DNA from: Scolanthus callimorphus
Lineage: Eukaryota; Cnidaria; Anthozoa; Actiniaria; Edwardsiidae
Reading direction: 5' to 3'
Assembly: GCA_033964015.1 (NCBI GenBank)
Contig: JAWWUD010000110.1
Location: forward strand, 310,001 to 374,000
Length of the DNA: 64,000 nucleotides
In this document: positions 22,926-35,700 of the stretch, piece after piece
Numbering within the stretch: the first letter of the stretch is position 1
How the letters are laid out: each line of letters opens with the position of its first letter
Translations under genes and position numbers: made by a program
The notes under the pieces: generated by a model
Seen by the model: the letters and a program-made list of their open reading frames with translations, nothing else
The model's database searches: none
What the model was told of the DNA's origin: nothing

Positions 22926-23271
22926 CAGGGCTCGATCTTAACTTTTTAAAATAGTAGTCAAGTGGCTAGTAAATGGCCAAGATTCATTAGCCATAATATA
23001 TTTTCTACTAGCCACACCTTGCACTGAATAAAAATGATTTCTTAAATGTTACCATTACTCGGTGACAGTAGGGAACAGTCTTAGAATTCATTTCAGTAGA
23101 GAGTCCTAAACTCTCACCCACGTGAACAAGCCAAGAAAAGTCATTGAGCCAACTTATTTCCTTGCCAAAAATCCAGTAGCAAGGATGGCTATTAAAGAGC
23201 CAAAATCCACTAGCCAAAACAAAACTTCTACTAGTATTTGGCTAGTTGACCACTGTTAAGATCGAGCCCTG
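22926..23271. mobile_element. hAT-like MITE with ATTAT target duplication
   Basis: The 346-bp element begins CAGGGCTCGATCTTAAC and ends with the exact complement. ATTAT flanks it on both sides (22921-22925, 23272-23276). The CAGGG terminus suggests a hAT relative, though the 5-bp duplication is shorter than the usual 8 bp. No coding capacity. Confidence 0.75.
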
Positions 23272-23778
23272 ATTATACCGCAAATTGCGAGTGTAAAAAA
23301 CGATGGGGGCAAGCCAGATTATAGCATTTTTGTGGCATGACGTCCTCAATTCATCTCCGTTTTCTTGTGGATGAAAAGCAAGGGTATGTCACACTGAGCT
23401 TTAGCAACGGTATAGTGTTGTAGAACGAAAACCAAAGGCAGATACTAGTATGTTAAAAAAGGTTTTATTCAAGGAAATAAAAATATGCAATCTGGACATT
23501 ATTCACTTTGGGTTTATGTCAAGTAAATATGAACTTGTTCTGTGGATGTTCGTTTGGGCTTTTATTCACTTTGGGTTTATGAGAAAAACTAAATAAAACT
23601 AGAAAGGAAAACGTATATTTCGCGACTGTGTTCCGAAGAAGGCTGGAAAATCCGAAAAAAACATATCCAGTTCCATAAAAAGTACCCATTTTATGTACCG
23701 TATCCCAGATCATGTGATTTAGGGCAACGAGCTGTAAATGTATACTTGTTGTTGCTTAAGACTACGTATTCATGAACA
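23272..23778. other. spacer before the Helitron
   Basis: Only a two-copy direct repeat TTATTCACTTTGGGTTTATG (about 23499 and 23563) stands out. The 5' terminus of the Helitron may lie here but cannot be fixed. Confidence 0.4.
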
Positions 23779-24440
23779 AGACAATGAAGATGCTGAATTA
23801 ATATCAAGAGCTATGCCTGTTGGTGTTCTGTATGAGTAATCCCAGCGAGATGCAGTAGAGTCCGAAGATGAAAGACGGAAACGGAGGAGGCGCAATAGGG
23901 ATAAGATATTGAAACAGGAACGGAGGCTCATGGATGCTATCGATGACCTACCAGCGCCACCCCCTGCTGGGTCCACTCAACAGAAGATGAAACCTATCGT
24001 GCAATAAGATCATTCGAAGTCGAACAAATGACTTACGACTTTGTGTGTTGCGAAATATGCAAAGAGCGCCGCTTGAAGACAAACGGTACGCCAGGGAGGA
24101 CCACACGCAGTAGAGACAGAGAAAATCCAAAGTTGTGGTCTTCTCAAAATAACATGGATCCCGGTGTAGTACCAGAGGAACTCGCCGGCCTGTCAGATGC
24201 TGAACAAATGCTGATAACCAGAATAGCGCCTGCTATACACGTACATATGCTGAAACATGGAGGTATTGCTGTCAAGGGTCACTGCACAGCGTTCCCGAAA
24301 GGTAGTTCAAGAACCTGCTACTATCCTCCCCTGTTTACCAGCTGAAGTTGACATAATTCGTTTTAGAAGACAGGGGAGAGATGACACGCACAAGGATTTC
24401 AGAGTCAGACGGCGACGTGTTGAAGTTGCTCTTCGGTGAC
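23779..24440 (+). pseudogene. Helitron ORF, N-terminal region with DUF6570-like domain
   Basis: The first part is strongly basic (R-R-K-R-R-R-R-N-R-D-K), a possible nuclear-localisation segment. From 24028 a Cys pair region (F-V-C-C-E-I-C) leads into VPEELAGLSDAEQMLITRI and KGHCTAFPKGS, which resembles the DUF6570 domain that precedes Rep in Helentron-type elements. In-frame stops at 23836 and 24005 and a frame change near 24330 show decay. Confidence 0.7.
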
Positions 24441-24472
24441 TGAGAGACAATAACCTTGCTTACACCGATGTC

Positions 24473-25420
24473 ATGATTGATGACAATCGCATTGAGAACT
24501 TGCCTGAGGATGGCAAGTTACCAGAAATCCGCACAGTAGAATTCAGCGAGACGACTGAACATGAAAATGATGAAGGTCCCGCACGAGAACAGTTAAATGT
24601 CGGTGCTGTCGATGACGAACGTGTTGAGACGGTGTCGGGGGTTCTTCTTCTCGAACCAGGTGTAAACGTCCACGACCAGATCCAGTCGGCAGTAAATCAG
24701 CTCTTGTCTGATCCCAGGCAATCAGAAGATGGCAACGATGATGTACATCAGAGGACAGCAAGGCAAAAACCTGTCATCCCATGGCCAACAACCGATAGAA
24801 CACCAGCGCCAGAGTTTACTAAGCCATATTTCTTTTCGATGGCATTCCCTTGCCTTCCCCAACAGGAATGGGAGATTATGACATTAACCGCCCAAGAACC
24901 TGTACAGCCCTTCATGCCTGGGCAGAGCACCTATTATGGTATCAAGATGGAAGATTTGCAAAGCACAAAGTTTGGAAGTTTGTGTCTCACAATATGATCA
25001 TAACGAAGCGGGTCATAGAGCAGAGCAGATACTTTGTGGATCAACAGTTGGGGGATCCTCACATCACCGTGGCTGATTTACAAGAGCGGTTTTCACGAGG
25101 AGACACGACGATCATTAACAAGCTGCTGTATTTTGGTGCAAGTCTTCGCGGTACAGCTCAGTATTGGCAACAAAAACGCAGAGGTGCAATGGTGGAATTC
25201 ATGGTGAATGAGAAGCTGGGATTACCGTCTTTCATGACGGGAAGCTGTGCTGAGTTTCATTTCCCCCCTCTTAGGAGACAGCTCGAGAAATACATCCTGC
25301 ACACTACTGGAGAAGAAGTTAACCTTGGCGAGGACAGCAACGCAAGGTTCAAAATGCTCCAGGAGAACACTCACATTGTTGTGGCTTACTTTGATGAGCG
25401 CACCAAGTGTTATCACGATA
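24473..25420 (+). pseudogene. Helitron ORF, Helitron-like N domain
   Basis: An acidic linker (24473-24830) is followed, after a frame change near 24850, by the helical region typical of Helitron Rep proteins: YGASLRGTAQYWQQKRRG, then FHFPPLRRQLEKYI and THIVVAYFDERT. The frame ends at CYHDK, where a GT-starting interruption begins. The expected continuation resumes at 25991. Confidence 0.8.
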
Positions 25421-25990
25421 AGGTAAAATACACTTTTTATAAGAACGACTTTCGGGAATACAAATTCAGATTAGCTATAATATAGAGCGGATTTTGGATG
25501 AGTGTCCAAAACAAAATGCAAATACTAAAGCACTAGCAAATCAGTAGTGGAAGCCATTCCAACACAAACCAATATATAGTCGAAGTATGTTAGACTTGCG
25601 TGATTAGTCATGACGTGAACAATGGTGCGTTTTGTTTTAGGGCAATTTGATTCGGTAAAAGGCGAAAGACTTTGCTGTCGACCAAGAAAAACGCTCACTG
25701 AACGAAAGCCGGATTTACTTTCGCTGGTGATCTGAAATCTAATGACGTGTATAACGAAATCATGAAGCTTCAAAAGGGTCTTTTTCACTCACGTCACAGA
25801 CATGCAGTTAGACGTTAGGAAAAAAGTAAATCCGTAACAGCTGACTTTTTTTTAGAAGAACATAATAAACAAAATATTGTTATTATCGTTATTCGATGCT
25901 GCTGACTTTTTTTTAGAAGAACATAATAAAACAAAATATTGTTATTATCGTTATTCTATGCTAAACATTGACGTTATTATTATTTTTAGG
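25421..25990 (+). other. intron-like interruption of the Helitron ORF
   Basis: Coding similarity stops at GATAAG and resumes at GTACTCAAGCCTG. The 570 bp between begins GTAAAATAC and ends TTATTATTTTTAG, as an intron would, and joining the flanks keeps the frame. It contains a ~61-bp tandem duplication (25841-25963, CTGACTTTTTTTTAGAAGAA). A neat insertion is the alternative explanation. Confidence 0.5.
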
Positions 25991-27474
25991 TACTCAAGCC
26001 TGTGTTTGGTGTGAACGATTACTGAGATGAGTTTGCAAAGTCTCGAGGGCAAATCCATTGGCACCAGCACAGTTGGAGAGGCGATCGCGAGCCGCATCAG
26101 CTCCTCCATGATGCAAGAGAAGAAGGGTGCGACGAACTTGAGTACGTGAGGAGACTCAGTGAATGGACCGAAGACAACTTTGGGATGACAGCATCTCATC
26201 CTGCTGGCAAGGAGGAAATCCTCGGAAAGACCAATGGCTACCACCAAAGGGAACCGCTGAGCCTATCACCGTTGATCGGGATCCGCTAGTGAAGAGTTAA
26301 TGAATGCTGCTGCAACGCAAGAAGCCATACTAGAAGACCACTTACTGTTGGTCAATAGGGTCGGGTTGCACAGCTGTTCTGATCACTGCCTTAGAACACC
26401 CCGGCATCCGGAACCAGGCCTGCAGCCAAGAGAGCGCATCTGTCGCATGGAATTTGGATCAGAATATAACCGCGGAAATGAAACACGTGAGTTACCAGAG
26501 ATTGTCAAAGACCACAATGGTGCTTCTCGTCTTGAGCTCGCGCGAGACCATCCACGCCTAGTGCAGCTCTCAAAATATCAGTTGCAGTCTTGGAGGACAA
26601 AATGGAGATGTTAGCTTGATATTATCCAGCTCTCCTCCTGACAGTCCTAGTGCCGACGAGATAATAGCAATTACTGACTATGTTTGTGGATATGCTTGTA
26701 AGGACAGTGAGCCAACTGGCGCCACCACGGATCTGTTTAAAGACATGGTGAATACAACAAAAGCTCCCGATGAAGTTTCTGGTCGGTCTGTATGTGCAAC
26801 ATTACTGATGAAGACAGTTGGAAGGCGTGATGTTAGTGGACCTGAGGCGTCCTTTGAGCTTTGCGGCTTACCACTCTACCATTGCAGCAGGAAGTTTACA
26901 TATCTATCACTTACGGGATTCAGGCGTCTTGAGAGGAATGGCAATACCCCTACTACAAGCAGCCCGCTTGATAAATACCTGGCCAGGCCACGAGATGACC
27001 GCTGCAACGTGGCCGCTGAGCGAGGACTTTTGTCGCACAATGCTTCTATTGCATTATCCCCATTGGTTCAACCTGGAAGAGGTGAGGGAGATAGGGAATC
27101 CTGGAAAAATCGCCATTAGTGATGATTTTCCTATCTTTGTCAAGGCCAAAGTTTGGAAAGCCCAACAGCTAGCAGAACGCCCACAGGAACAACGATTTGA
27201 AGAAGATGACGAGGAAGAAGTCACAGAAGAGGCAGAACAGCAACCAGACTGGGTTGACGTTTATGCAGGCCAGAATCAGCATTACGAGGGGGTTGAGAAT
27301 GACTTCCAGTATGATGATGGAGGGGATCGGTTCGACTGGACCCACATCCATGTTCAAATTCCTGCGGAGCATGATGCAAAGATATGGCTTGAAGAGCGTA
27401 TTAAAGAGCATGAAGCAAGCAACGAAGACGAAGAAGGTGTGATCCCTGATGTAAGTCTGTCAACTCTCAATTAG
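25991..27474 (+). pseudogene. Helitron Rep catalytic region (HUH and two-Tyr motifs)
   Basis: The HUH metal-binding motif H-W-H is at 26056-26064, in the context S-R-G-Q-I-H-W-H-Q. The two catalytic tyrosines lie in YVCGYACKD (Tyr codons at 26679 and 26691), spaced Y-x3-Y-x2-K as in Helitrons. Frame changes occur near 26.28, 26.6 and 26.9 kb. The acidic stretch at 27190-27300 forms the linker to the helicase. All key Rep residues are still visible, but no continuous frame remains. Confidence 0.85.
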
Positions 27475-27539
27475 GAGCAGTGATCAATCGTGAGTTTGGT
27501 CCTTTGCACACTGCAGAACTTCGAAGAACATTCTGAGAA

Positions 27540-29033
27540 TTAAAGTCCCCTTCGGCTTGTTGTGTCTGGCACAGGTGGAACTGGAAAGTCCTACGTTATC
27601 AAGTGTTTACAGCGATTAGTGCGAGACCTATATGGAGCTAATAATGCAGTTCAAGTCATCACGCCTACAGGAAACTCTGCTTTCTTGGTGCAAGGCAGTT
27701 CTGCGCACAGCTTTTTGTCAATACCTACAGGTGGAAGGTCGTGCAGCGAGCTGGAAGTGCCGTCAGGGCAAGTTATGGACAAGATTCAAAAAAGATGTGA
27801 AAACCTGAACGTCCTGATTGGAGATAAGCGTTCTATGTTTGGTCGCACAATGATGGGCTGGATGGAGCATCATATACGCTATGGAATGAACAGAGGAGGA
27901 ATGGAATGCAGAGGAGGCATGGGGAGGCATCTTAGGTGTTGTCATGATGGGGGACGACGTTCAACTGTCACCCATGTGTGACACGCCAGTTTATGTTGCA
28001 GATGCCCGTAATGCGCCATCGAATCATGGTCGACTCGTGTGGACCAACTTCGACAGCGCTGTAGAGCTTATTCAGATCGTCCGGCAGTCCGAAGAAGAAG
28101 TTCAATTGCGAGACGTGCTAATGTCTTTGCGAACGTATAGCACTACGCCAGACCAGGTGCGGTGGCTTCAGCAGTTCCAGTGGCACAATCTACCAAGGAC
28201 GCATGGTGATCAACTGCTTCGGAGGATGGACCAACAAGGTCTCTTTGAATTCCCGACACATCGCTTATAATGGGAAAGAAACAAGAGAAAGTTACTCGAC
28301 GAGAACAACCTCCCGGATCATCCAGTGGCAAAGATCAAAGCTGTAAATATTGGAAGGCATCCACAGAAGGCTGACAGCAACAAGGCAGGCGGTCTATTGC
28401 AGCTTCTTTATCTGTGCCGAAAGAGCAAAGTTATGCTTGTCGCGAACCTGAAAGCGGAATGGGACTTGTACAATGGCGCTGTCGGGACTGTAGTCGATAG
28501 TGTGTACCTACATGGTCGCAGACCAACAGACGACCCACCACCGCAGCCGGATTATGTGTTAGTGCGATTCTATGGATACAGAGGAGCGGCGTCTATTGAA
28601 GATGACCCCACTATTATACCGATCGTGCCCACTGCGTTTGGCATGGGGTACTACGATTCACAAGTGCCAAGGCATGACAGTAGGAGAAGGTGAAGCCTTT
28701 CGATGTGTTGTGGTACATCCTGGCGATCATGCGTTTGAGGCAAAGAATCCCGGAGCACTGTTTGTGGCACTATCTAGAGCTAAATCAGCAGGAGGACATG
28801 GAAACGATCCAGACTTTGCATTTAACGAGGACGCGCTTATAAACGAGGATCGTTTTCGGCCGGTTAACACTCATACAACCCTGGCGCGTGGTAGGGAGAT
28901 GGCAAGCCTGCATACCTTAACCACGGAGTGCCACGACAGGGAAATGCTAGCACCGGCGTATGATAAAGAGACGTTCCGCCGACTTGTGCAGTGGGTACAA
29001 AACCGCCACAACAACAGAACTATGGACGGATAG
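27540..29033 (+). pseudogene. Helitron PIF1-type helicase region
   Basis: Walker A GTGGTGKS is at 27568-27591. The Walker B position reads L-I-G-D-K-R-S, with Lys where these helicases have Glu, which should abolish ATP hydrolysis. After a frameshift near 27.9 kb, GDDVQLSP (27950-27973) is the third motif. The C-terminal motifs AWGTTIHKCQGMTV (from 28641) and GALFVALSRAKS follow in another frame. The stop is at 29031-29033. Confidence 0.85.
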
Positions 29034-29842
29034 ATGCTTTTCCACGCTGACACGACTAGAGTCGGTGAAGATATGTAATGCCAGGAAAAGGAACTGTTGG
29101 TTCTATCCATGTTATGGCGATATCTAAATCTTCCCAAAGGTACGAAATCTGCAATTTGGTAATGAAACTATATTTTTTGTTATCAGTTTTCGATGCTTAG
29201 CTACGAAAATGGTAGTATGAATCTTTGTTAATATTTCTTCGCTTTATTTCGTTTCAGCCCTCGTTGCATGTTACTGTATCTAGACCATGGCACTTGGAAT
29301 TAAGACGTCGATACTGATTTTGAACATGCTGTGGTTAAGAAGGATTTGTCCATTAGTTACTCCCACAAGTCGTACTAGGGGGAGACGGGGTTGAGACGGA
29401 GAGGATGGTTGCTTTGTCGAAGGAGTGGAGTTTCTACAGAAAACGGCTTACAAGGAGGAATACCTCTTTAGATTGGTGGAGTTTACACAGTTGAAAGGTG
29501 ACATTTGAAGTAAATAACAGGAGTCCAACGTCTTCCTGGCAAATCCTGTACAATACAGTGCAGAGACTTTAAGTGGGGCACCTAGAACATTAATGCTAAG
29601 GAAATATATTTTAGATCAACATTTATCCATATCGCTTTATAAACCCTAAATGCCTTATGATTGCCATTTATGTCTTATAAAGCCTATGATTCCCATCTAT
29701 GTTTGTGAAACGAAATAACAAACAGGGAATTAATTATGAAGTACATGTTGCAGAGCAGACACTTTTTGCATTTTCTCGGTTCCTGATTGCTTGAAAAATA
29801 ATAGGTGACCCAGTTAAGTTTTCGCACTAATTATGTCACAGT

Positions 29843-30212
29843 TGTGCTGGAATCGGTAACGAGGCTGAGGGCGTGTAGACAGTGTTTAGTTTAGCAATTT
29901 ATTTGGGCTATTGTCAAAAATTGCGCAAAAGTTCCTCTAGAATAAACACTGGTGTAGCCATGCATAACGTTTGACAGGAGGTTATGCTGGAATCGGCAAC
30001 TGTGCCGAGGGCGAGTAGCCATGCATAACGTTTCACATGAGGTTAGGCTGGAATCGGCAGCGACGCCGAGACCGAGTAGCCATGCATAACGTTTTACTGG
30101 TGGTTATGCTGGAATCGGCAACGAGGCCGAGGGCAGGTAGCCATGAATAACATTATACAGGTCATTGTGCTGGAATCGGCAATGAGGCTGAGGGCAAGTA
30201 GCCATGCACAAC
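29843..30212 (+). repeat. 61-bp minisatellite with a short hairpin in each unit
   Basis: About five or six units carry TAGCCATGCATAACGTTT and GCTGGAATCGGCAACGAGGC. Most contain a TCGGC...GCCGA hairpin stem. Helentrons and their non-autonomous derivatives often carry minisatellites near an end, so this may belong to the Helitron upstream. That link is inferred from proximity only. Confidence 0.8.
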
Positions 30213-30509
30213 AAAGTAACTGCAGGGTCTCATTTCTGCAGAAGTGTTTCGCCATTATGTTGAAAGGCGAGAGACTGTATAATTTGAAACGCATGGTTTC
30301 ATGTTGTGTCACGTGTTGTTGTTTTCTGGTGGACAGTACAATGTGTACATAGCAAATGACTGCTCACTCAGCGTTGTTACACGAAGTAAGTATAAATAGT
30401 TTTTGAGACTGTTAAATTTTTTTTGAGTGTCACCCTGATCTTCTCCTCTGTTTTTCAAATGCGAGTAAAACATCATGGCTGCTACAGCAAACAAAATGGC
30501 CCAAGTTAA

Positions 30510-30865
30510 TGTCCTACAAAAGGGTGTCCAAGATCCAGAAACTGACTGAGGCATTTGAAAAAATCAGGTATCTAAAAATCTTGTTAGTTGAATTTAATGG
30601 GTACTACCAGAAACTTAAGTTTCTGGTACTACATATATTTAATTTTATTCTCCGTTCGGTCAGCCATTAACTAATAGCCGTTTGTGACTTTTTTAGAAAT
30701 TACAGAAATCGGAACCTAGTAAATTTGGCTGATGCAATTGGTAGTCCAGAGGCTGCTGTATCAAATAAAAGTTGATGTCCTACAAAAGAGTATCCAAGAT
30801 CCTGAAGCTGATTGATGCATTATAAGAAATCAGAAATCTAAAAATATTGTTCAAATTAATATTTA
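30510..30865 (+). repeat. diverged direct duplication
   Basis: TGTCCTACAAAAGGGTGTCC (about 30509) recurs as TGTCCTACAAAAGAGTATCC (about 30777), with CAAGATCCWGAARCTGAYTG and TCTAAAAATMTTGTT following in both copies. No coding signal. Confidence 0.6.
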
Positions 30866-31505
30866 GCAATATATTTTAGATGTGTACTACATGCATATAT
30901 GTTGAAAATCGCTTTCATGTAAATAATTCAATTAGTAGCGGAACTCCTGTGGAGCCCCATAGGCTAATGTGTGAAAATAAAAAAAAAATAAAAAATAAAA
31001 ATAAAAGTAACCCATCGAGCTGTACTCGAGTGGTTGTATTTTCCGTTGGACAGCTGCTGGTGTACCGTCAGCTTATTTCTGAGTGCGTACATGGTGTGTT
31101 GCCATGGGTTACGATATTCACTTTGGTTAGGTGGCCCTTGTGCAAGTCAAGATTTCGTCCGCCATCTGCAGTTTCCTGTAGCTTGTATCATTGTTATTGG
31201 CCACAAAACTTTGAAAGAACTTTCGGGGATGTTCGGAAAAGATACATGAAGCCTTTGGGTTACCTGTCTTTGGTTGCTGGCAGAATGGACTGGGATCAGG
31301 GAAGGATGAGTAATCGATAAAGTGGTTTATTCAGCCGGGATCATACCAGAAATAAATTAAGTTAAGAGGTTTAAAATCAAGCTATGAATCATTTTAGATT
31401 GCAAAAACAAGGAAAATAATTTGCAGCTTTGTTACAGCTCAAGCATGGAATAAATTTAATTGGCATAGACACGGAATTCTCACGGAATTTAGCCAGCCTT
31501 TGCAG
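30866..31505. other. no feature recognised
   Basis: A 146-codon frame at 30880-31320 overlaps a second frame and has no recognisable domain. An A-rich run lies at 30977-31007. Confidence 0.35.
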
Positions 31506-31687
31506 TTGGCTTGTTCAAGAAAAGAAAACATGCCGCTCGAACTGTTAGGAGAAAACTCAATATTTGTACATGGAAAGAACAATGTACGACTCGCTTCTCA
31601 AGGACATCCTTGGAGCTGAATAAGTTTCTAACGACAGAAATGCTTTGGCATCAAGATTCCTTCAAGAAGAAAATATACGATATCCAG
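31506..31687 (+). CDS. candidate internal exon, function unknown
   Basis: A 182-bp segment sits between an acceptor-like AGCCAGCCTTTGCAG and a consensus donor CAG/GTAAGTTTT. One frame is open across its whole length and encodes a basic peptide (L-F-K-K-R-K-H-A-A-R-T-V-R-R-K-L-N, ending F-K-K-K-I-Y-D-I-Q). No neighbouring exon was matched, so it may be an orphan or chance exon. I do not recognise the family. Confidence 0.25.
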
Positions 31688-32183
31688 GTAAGTTTTCAAG
31701 TAAGTTAGTTCCAAAGTTGAGTGCTTTGCTCATCTCTTTGCTTATAAGGGCGCATGTTCTCCATAGAAAATGCAACACATGAATATCTAGGATATCACAT
31801 TTAAACTACTCTATCTATACTTCATATCCCTTGTACTTGCAATAAGATAATTGTAAATACACATTGGAATCATGTTTCAGTCCCCTGTGATTCATTCAGC
31901 AACTCTCTTTAATTTGACTATTGGAAATTAGACTTAATTAACTCAATATTTGAAGCTTGGCTTTGTGGATGAGACTACATGTGTTTTGGTGAAAACGTTT
32001 TTGCTGAAAAGGGGTTTGCATTGGCTTGAAATCATAGACAGAAATCAATAATGATTGACAGTAACATTGTATCATGATAATAAAGCCAGCATCACAGCCA
32101 GCTGAAAGACAAAAGCATTTTCCACTCTTTTAATCCTCTGGTAATGTCATTTTTTGTCAACAGAGATCAGGCTAAGACATTTT
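31688..32183. other. no feature recognised
   Basis: AT-rich spacer up to the start of the composite CRE-satellite element. Confidence 0.4.
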
Positions 32184-32455
32184 AGCGGAGCTCCTGCGCG
32201 GGCCCAAGGCCCGCGCAAGCGGAGCACCATACCTAAGGGAAAAACGTATAGTATACTATCGAGTTGATTTTTGAACGTCACGGGCATTATGGATCATTTT
32301 GATGACGTCATTGATGACGTAAGGGCACGTGACTTTGGTGTAGAGTTCCTCTTATGGTCTTTGAAACTTTGTCCAAGTTTGGCTTCTATAGAAGCTACCC
32401 TTCGGGAGATATGTTTTTTTCTTTATTTTTCTGGTATTAAACCTATAGCGTACGC

Positions 32456-32494
32456 CGTCCGTCCGTCCGTCCGTCCGTCCGTCCGTCCGTCCGT
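32456..32494 (+). repeat. (CCGT)n microsatellite
   Basis: A tetranucleotide run of about nine CCGT units. A shorter TCCG run occupies the same position in the related element at about 19720. Confidence 0.9.
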
Positions 32495-32717
32495 GTACAC
32501 ATGGGAACCCTGTGGTATGAAAGAAAAAAATATATCTCCTCAAGGGAACATGCTAAGACAACCATACTTGGGATATTTTGTCTATGCAACAAGGGGGGTG
32601 CTGTAACACGGACACGTGATGTGACGTCATCGATGACGTCATCTATGCTTGAAAAATCAATATCTCGTGAAGGGAAGACTCGAAAACAACCAAACTTGGG
32701 TAGAGTGTAGTCTAGGC

Positions 32718-35700
32718 CACACTCGTTACGAACCACACGTTAATGAGGAAACTTAGTTCGATTCTGCGCACTACGTTCAAGCACCAATTTAATTGATTCA
32801 GTAGACAAATTAGTATTCAACTTGAGATGGCAGACTTAAACGAAACATAGCAACACCAGTGGGAGCATTTGTTTTTCCCTTTATATTTCACTGTAAGGGA
32901 AAGAATGACGCCCTCTTATTAGTCAGACATTATGATCAAAGTAGACAATATCCCATGCAGTGGACGGTTTAAGGATCGAGTATTCGTAGGAATGAATAAT
33001 TTTGCCTCAAAGCGTTGCTATGCAAATCGGGGTTATCTTGAAAACCTTCAACGCGCGTGCAAACTTCTCCCGCAATTTATGAATAACTCGGCATTTTCCC
33101 AACGAAACGAAGCCTCACACAATTTGTAACAATGTTTCCTTGAGATAATGTGCCAAAACGAATTTTAATCCGGTACGGTTTTAACATATTATTCCACAAG
33201 TTTTGATATCCACTTTGTCTCAAATTTCCACATGAATAGGCTCATTTGCCATGTTGTTGCTCCATAACATTGCTTTATAAATTTGAAAACATTATTTTGT
33301 TTGCCCCTAAAAAACATGTATCTAGCTGGAAATATAATCAGAAAGTAACCTGCTTATTTGTGCTCGGGATTTGGGGTTTCTTTTGTAATATATACACTGC
33401 AAATGCGGCACTTCGGTCGAGAATCCTATACGCGAGCCTTGATTCAATTGAACATACACAATTAAACATATCTATACTATTATAATCGGGTTGTCTGCGC
33501 AAACGTTTCTGATTGGCTAAATCGTCCGCACTCACTCCGCTTGGCCCTGAAGCTGTGTCGCCAAACGAAGTTCACACACCTGAAGAGAAAGTGGATATCT
33601 CCACAGTGGGCGTGTTTTGGTTGGAAAAGATTCACCCTGGGCTAAGTTCTAATTCAAGCGATTTCTTAAGCGAGGGACAAAGCTGCCATCGCTGCCATTT
33701 TGAAATCTCCCACAGAAACTAAAAAAGAACTCAGTTCGCACAGCCGAAATCACCATAGTCATCTAAACCTAAATGGTTCTGTCACAGATTACTTGCAGGA
33801 ATGTGCAGGGATAAATATTATTCGAAAGCTTTAAGCTGAGAAAAATTTTCATTCAAGTTTGAACAAACGTACACCGCCGTACACCGCCTTGCTTTCTGGA
33901 AGCACGCTAAGGCGAAATGCCACAAAGCCATGAATAATATTTTCTAAGTATAAATCCTAACGCTGTATCGCAAAACGAAGGACACAAACCAGAAGAGAAG
34001 GAGGAAATCTCTCCAGTGGGCGTGTTTTTGTTGGAAAAGATTCACCTTTGGCTAAGTTCTAATTCAAGCAATCACGGCCATGTTGAAATCTCCCACATAA
34101 ACTAAAAAAGAACACAGTTCCCTTAGCCGATAGCACCATAGACATTCAAACCTAAATGGTTCTATTACAGATTACTTACATTTGTGTGTAGGGATAATTC
34201 TAATTCGAGAAGATTTGAGCTGAGAAAAATTTCATTCAAGTTTGAACAAACTTACACCTGGCACTGCCTACAGAGCGCGCGCTAAGTCATGAATGTATTC
34301 TCTAAATATTCCTATGATAAACTAAGAAATTTCTTAGAACAGTTTAACTTTACCTGTTTCTTCTCTCGTGCCTTACTGATAAGCATTATACAAACAATTC
34401 CAAAGTCAAATGTTTTTCTGTAATAGGCTGCGTTTTCAATTTTAGCGGGTTCTTAGACAGATTTGAGAACCGGACTGACTCACCAAGACACACACACGTG
34501 CGTCATTTTTCTCCACCAAAATCAGGGAGACCAGTGCAAAACAAACACACAAAAAGGGAGGTCATTAGTAATGTAAATCAGCAGTTTATGGAAGGGGGAA
34601 CTTAGGTTGGGTCTGTTAGCGTCACGAAGTGACGGGCTGTTTTCTTGTAAAATATTCAAAATGCGCACTCCATTCAGATATTATAAATCCATTCAGATAT
34701 GGACAATAAATTCAATTTGAAACGAATTTTACATTTAAAAAGTAATCTTGCTCAATAATTCTAAAGAATGAAAACAGCCTATGTGCTTAAACCTAAATTA
34801 TAAAATAATGATAATAATAAGTATGATAACTATAACCAGCAAAGCTAGCTAACGTAGTAAAACTAGATTCGTTGTTGTTTTCTATATAAAAAGTATAACA
34901 ATTAATAAGGGATGTTTGAAAGATTGTCTCCGAGGCGATGGCGATGAAATTAGTTTTTGAGTTGTTTATGTTATATACCACAAGACCTACCCGTCCCTCT
35001 ACCATTTTCTACGCCTGTCATTCGTGGAAATTCAAAAGTGACAGTTGAATTTTCCCAAAGAACATGCCCAATGACTCAGAATAGAAAGTACATGGCCACG
35101 ATAAAGAGGGCAAGTTCTATTGTGCATCCAAGTTTTTTGAGGTGCGAATTTTGCCGCTGAGTCTAGAGGGGAAACCACTTCTACAGAATCAGTGAAAATC
35201 ACCCATATCCTGGTCTGGTTAAAAACATAAATATCGCCACATGGTTGCAAAGAAATCTGTGAAAAATAATACGCACAAATCTATTCCCTTTCCTGATGTG
35301 GGAAATGTACCTAAAGAACAGACCCAATAAACTAATAAACTAACTAGGAACTTCCCGAGCACAAATAAGCAGGTTACTTTCGGATTATATTTCCAACTAG
35401 ATACATGTTTTTTAGAGGCAAACATAATAATGTTTTTAAATTTATCAAGCAATATTATGGAGTAACAACATGGCAATGAGCCTATTCATGTGGAACTTTT
35501 GAGACAAAGTGGGTATCAAAACTTGTCGAATAATATGTTAAAACCGTACCGGATTAAAATTCGTTTTAGCACATTATCTCAAGGAAACATTGCTACAAAT
35601 TGTGTGAGGCTTCGTTTCGTTGGGAAATGCCGAGTTAGTCATAAATTGCGGAGAAGTTTGCACGCGCGTTGAAGGTTTTCAAGATTTGCATAGCAACGCT

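Larger units (their letters stand above)
23779..29033 (+). mobile_element. degraded Helitron (Helentron-type) Rep-helicase
   Basis: Plus-strand fragments give the full order of a Helitron polyprotein: basic N-terminal region, DUF6570-like region, Helitron-like N domain, HUH/Y2 Rep and PIF1-type helicase. The frame is broken by several frameshifts and by a 570-bp interruption at 25421-25990. Neither the 5' end nor a CTRR 3' end with hairpin could be fixed. A 61-bp minisatellite follows at 29.8-30.2 kb. Confidence 0.85.

Noticed and set aside
29843..30212. CRISPR-like repeat array (also considered at 51.3 and 60 kb)
   Set aside because: Units are contiguous with no unique spacers, and the setting is eukaryotic.
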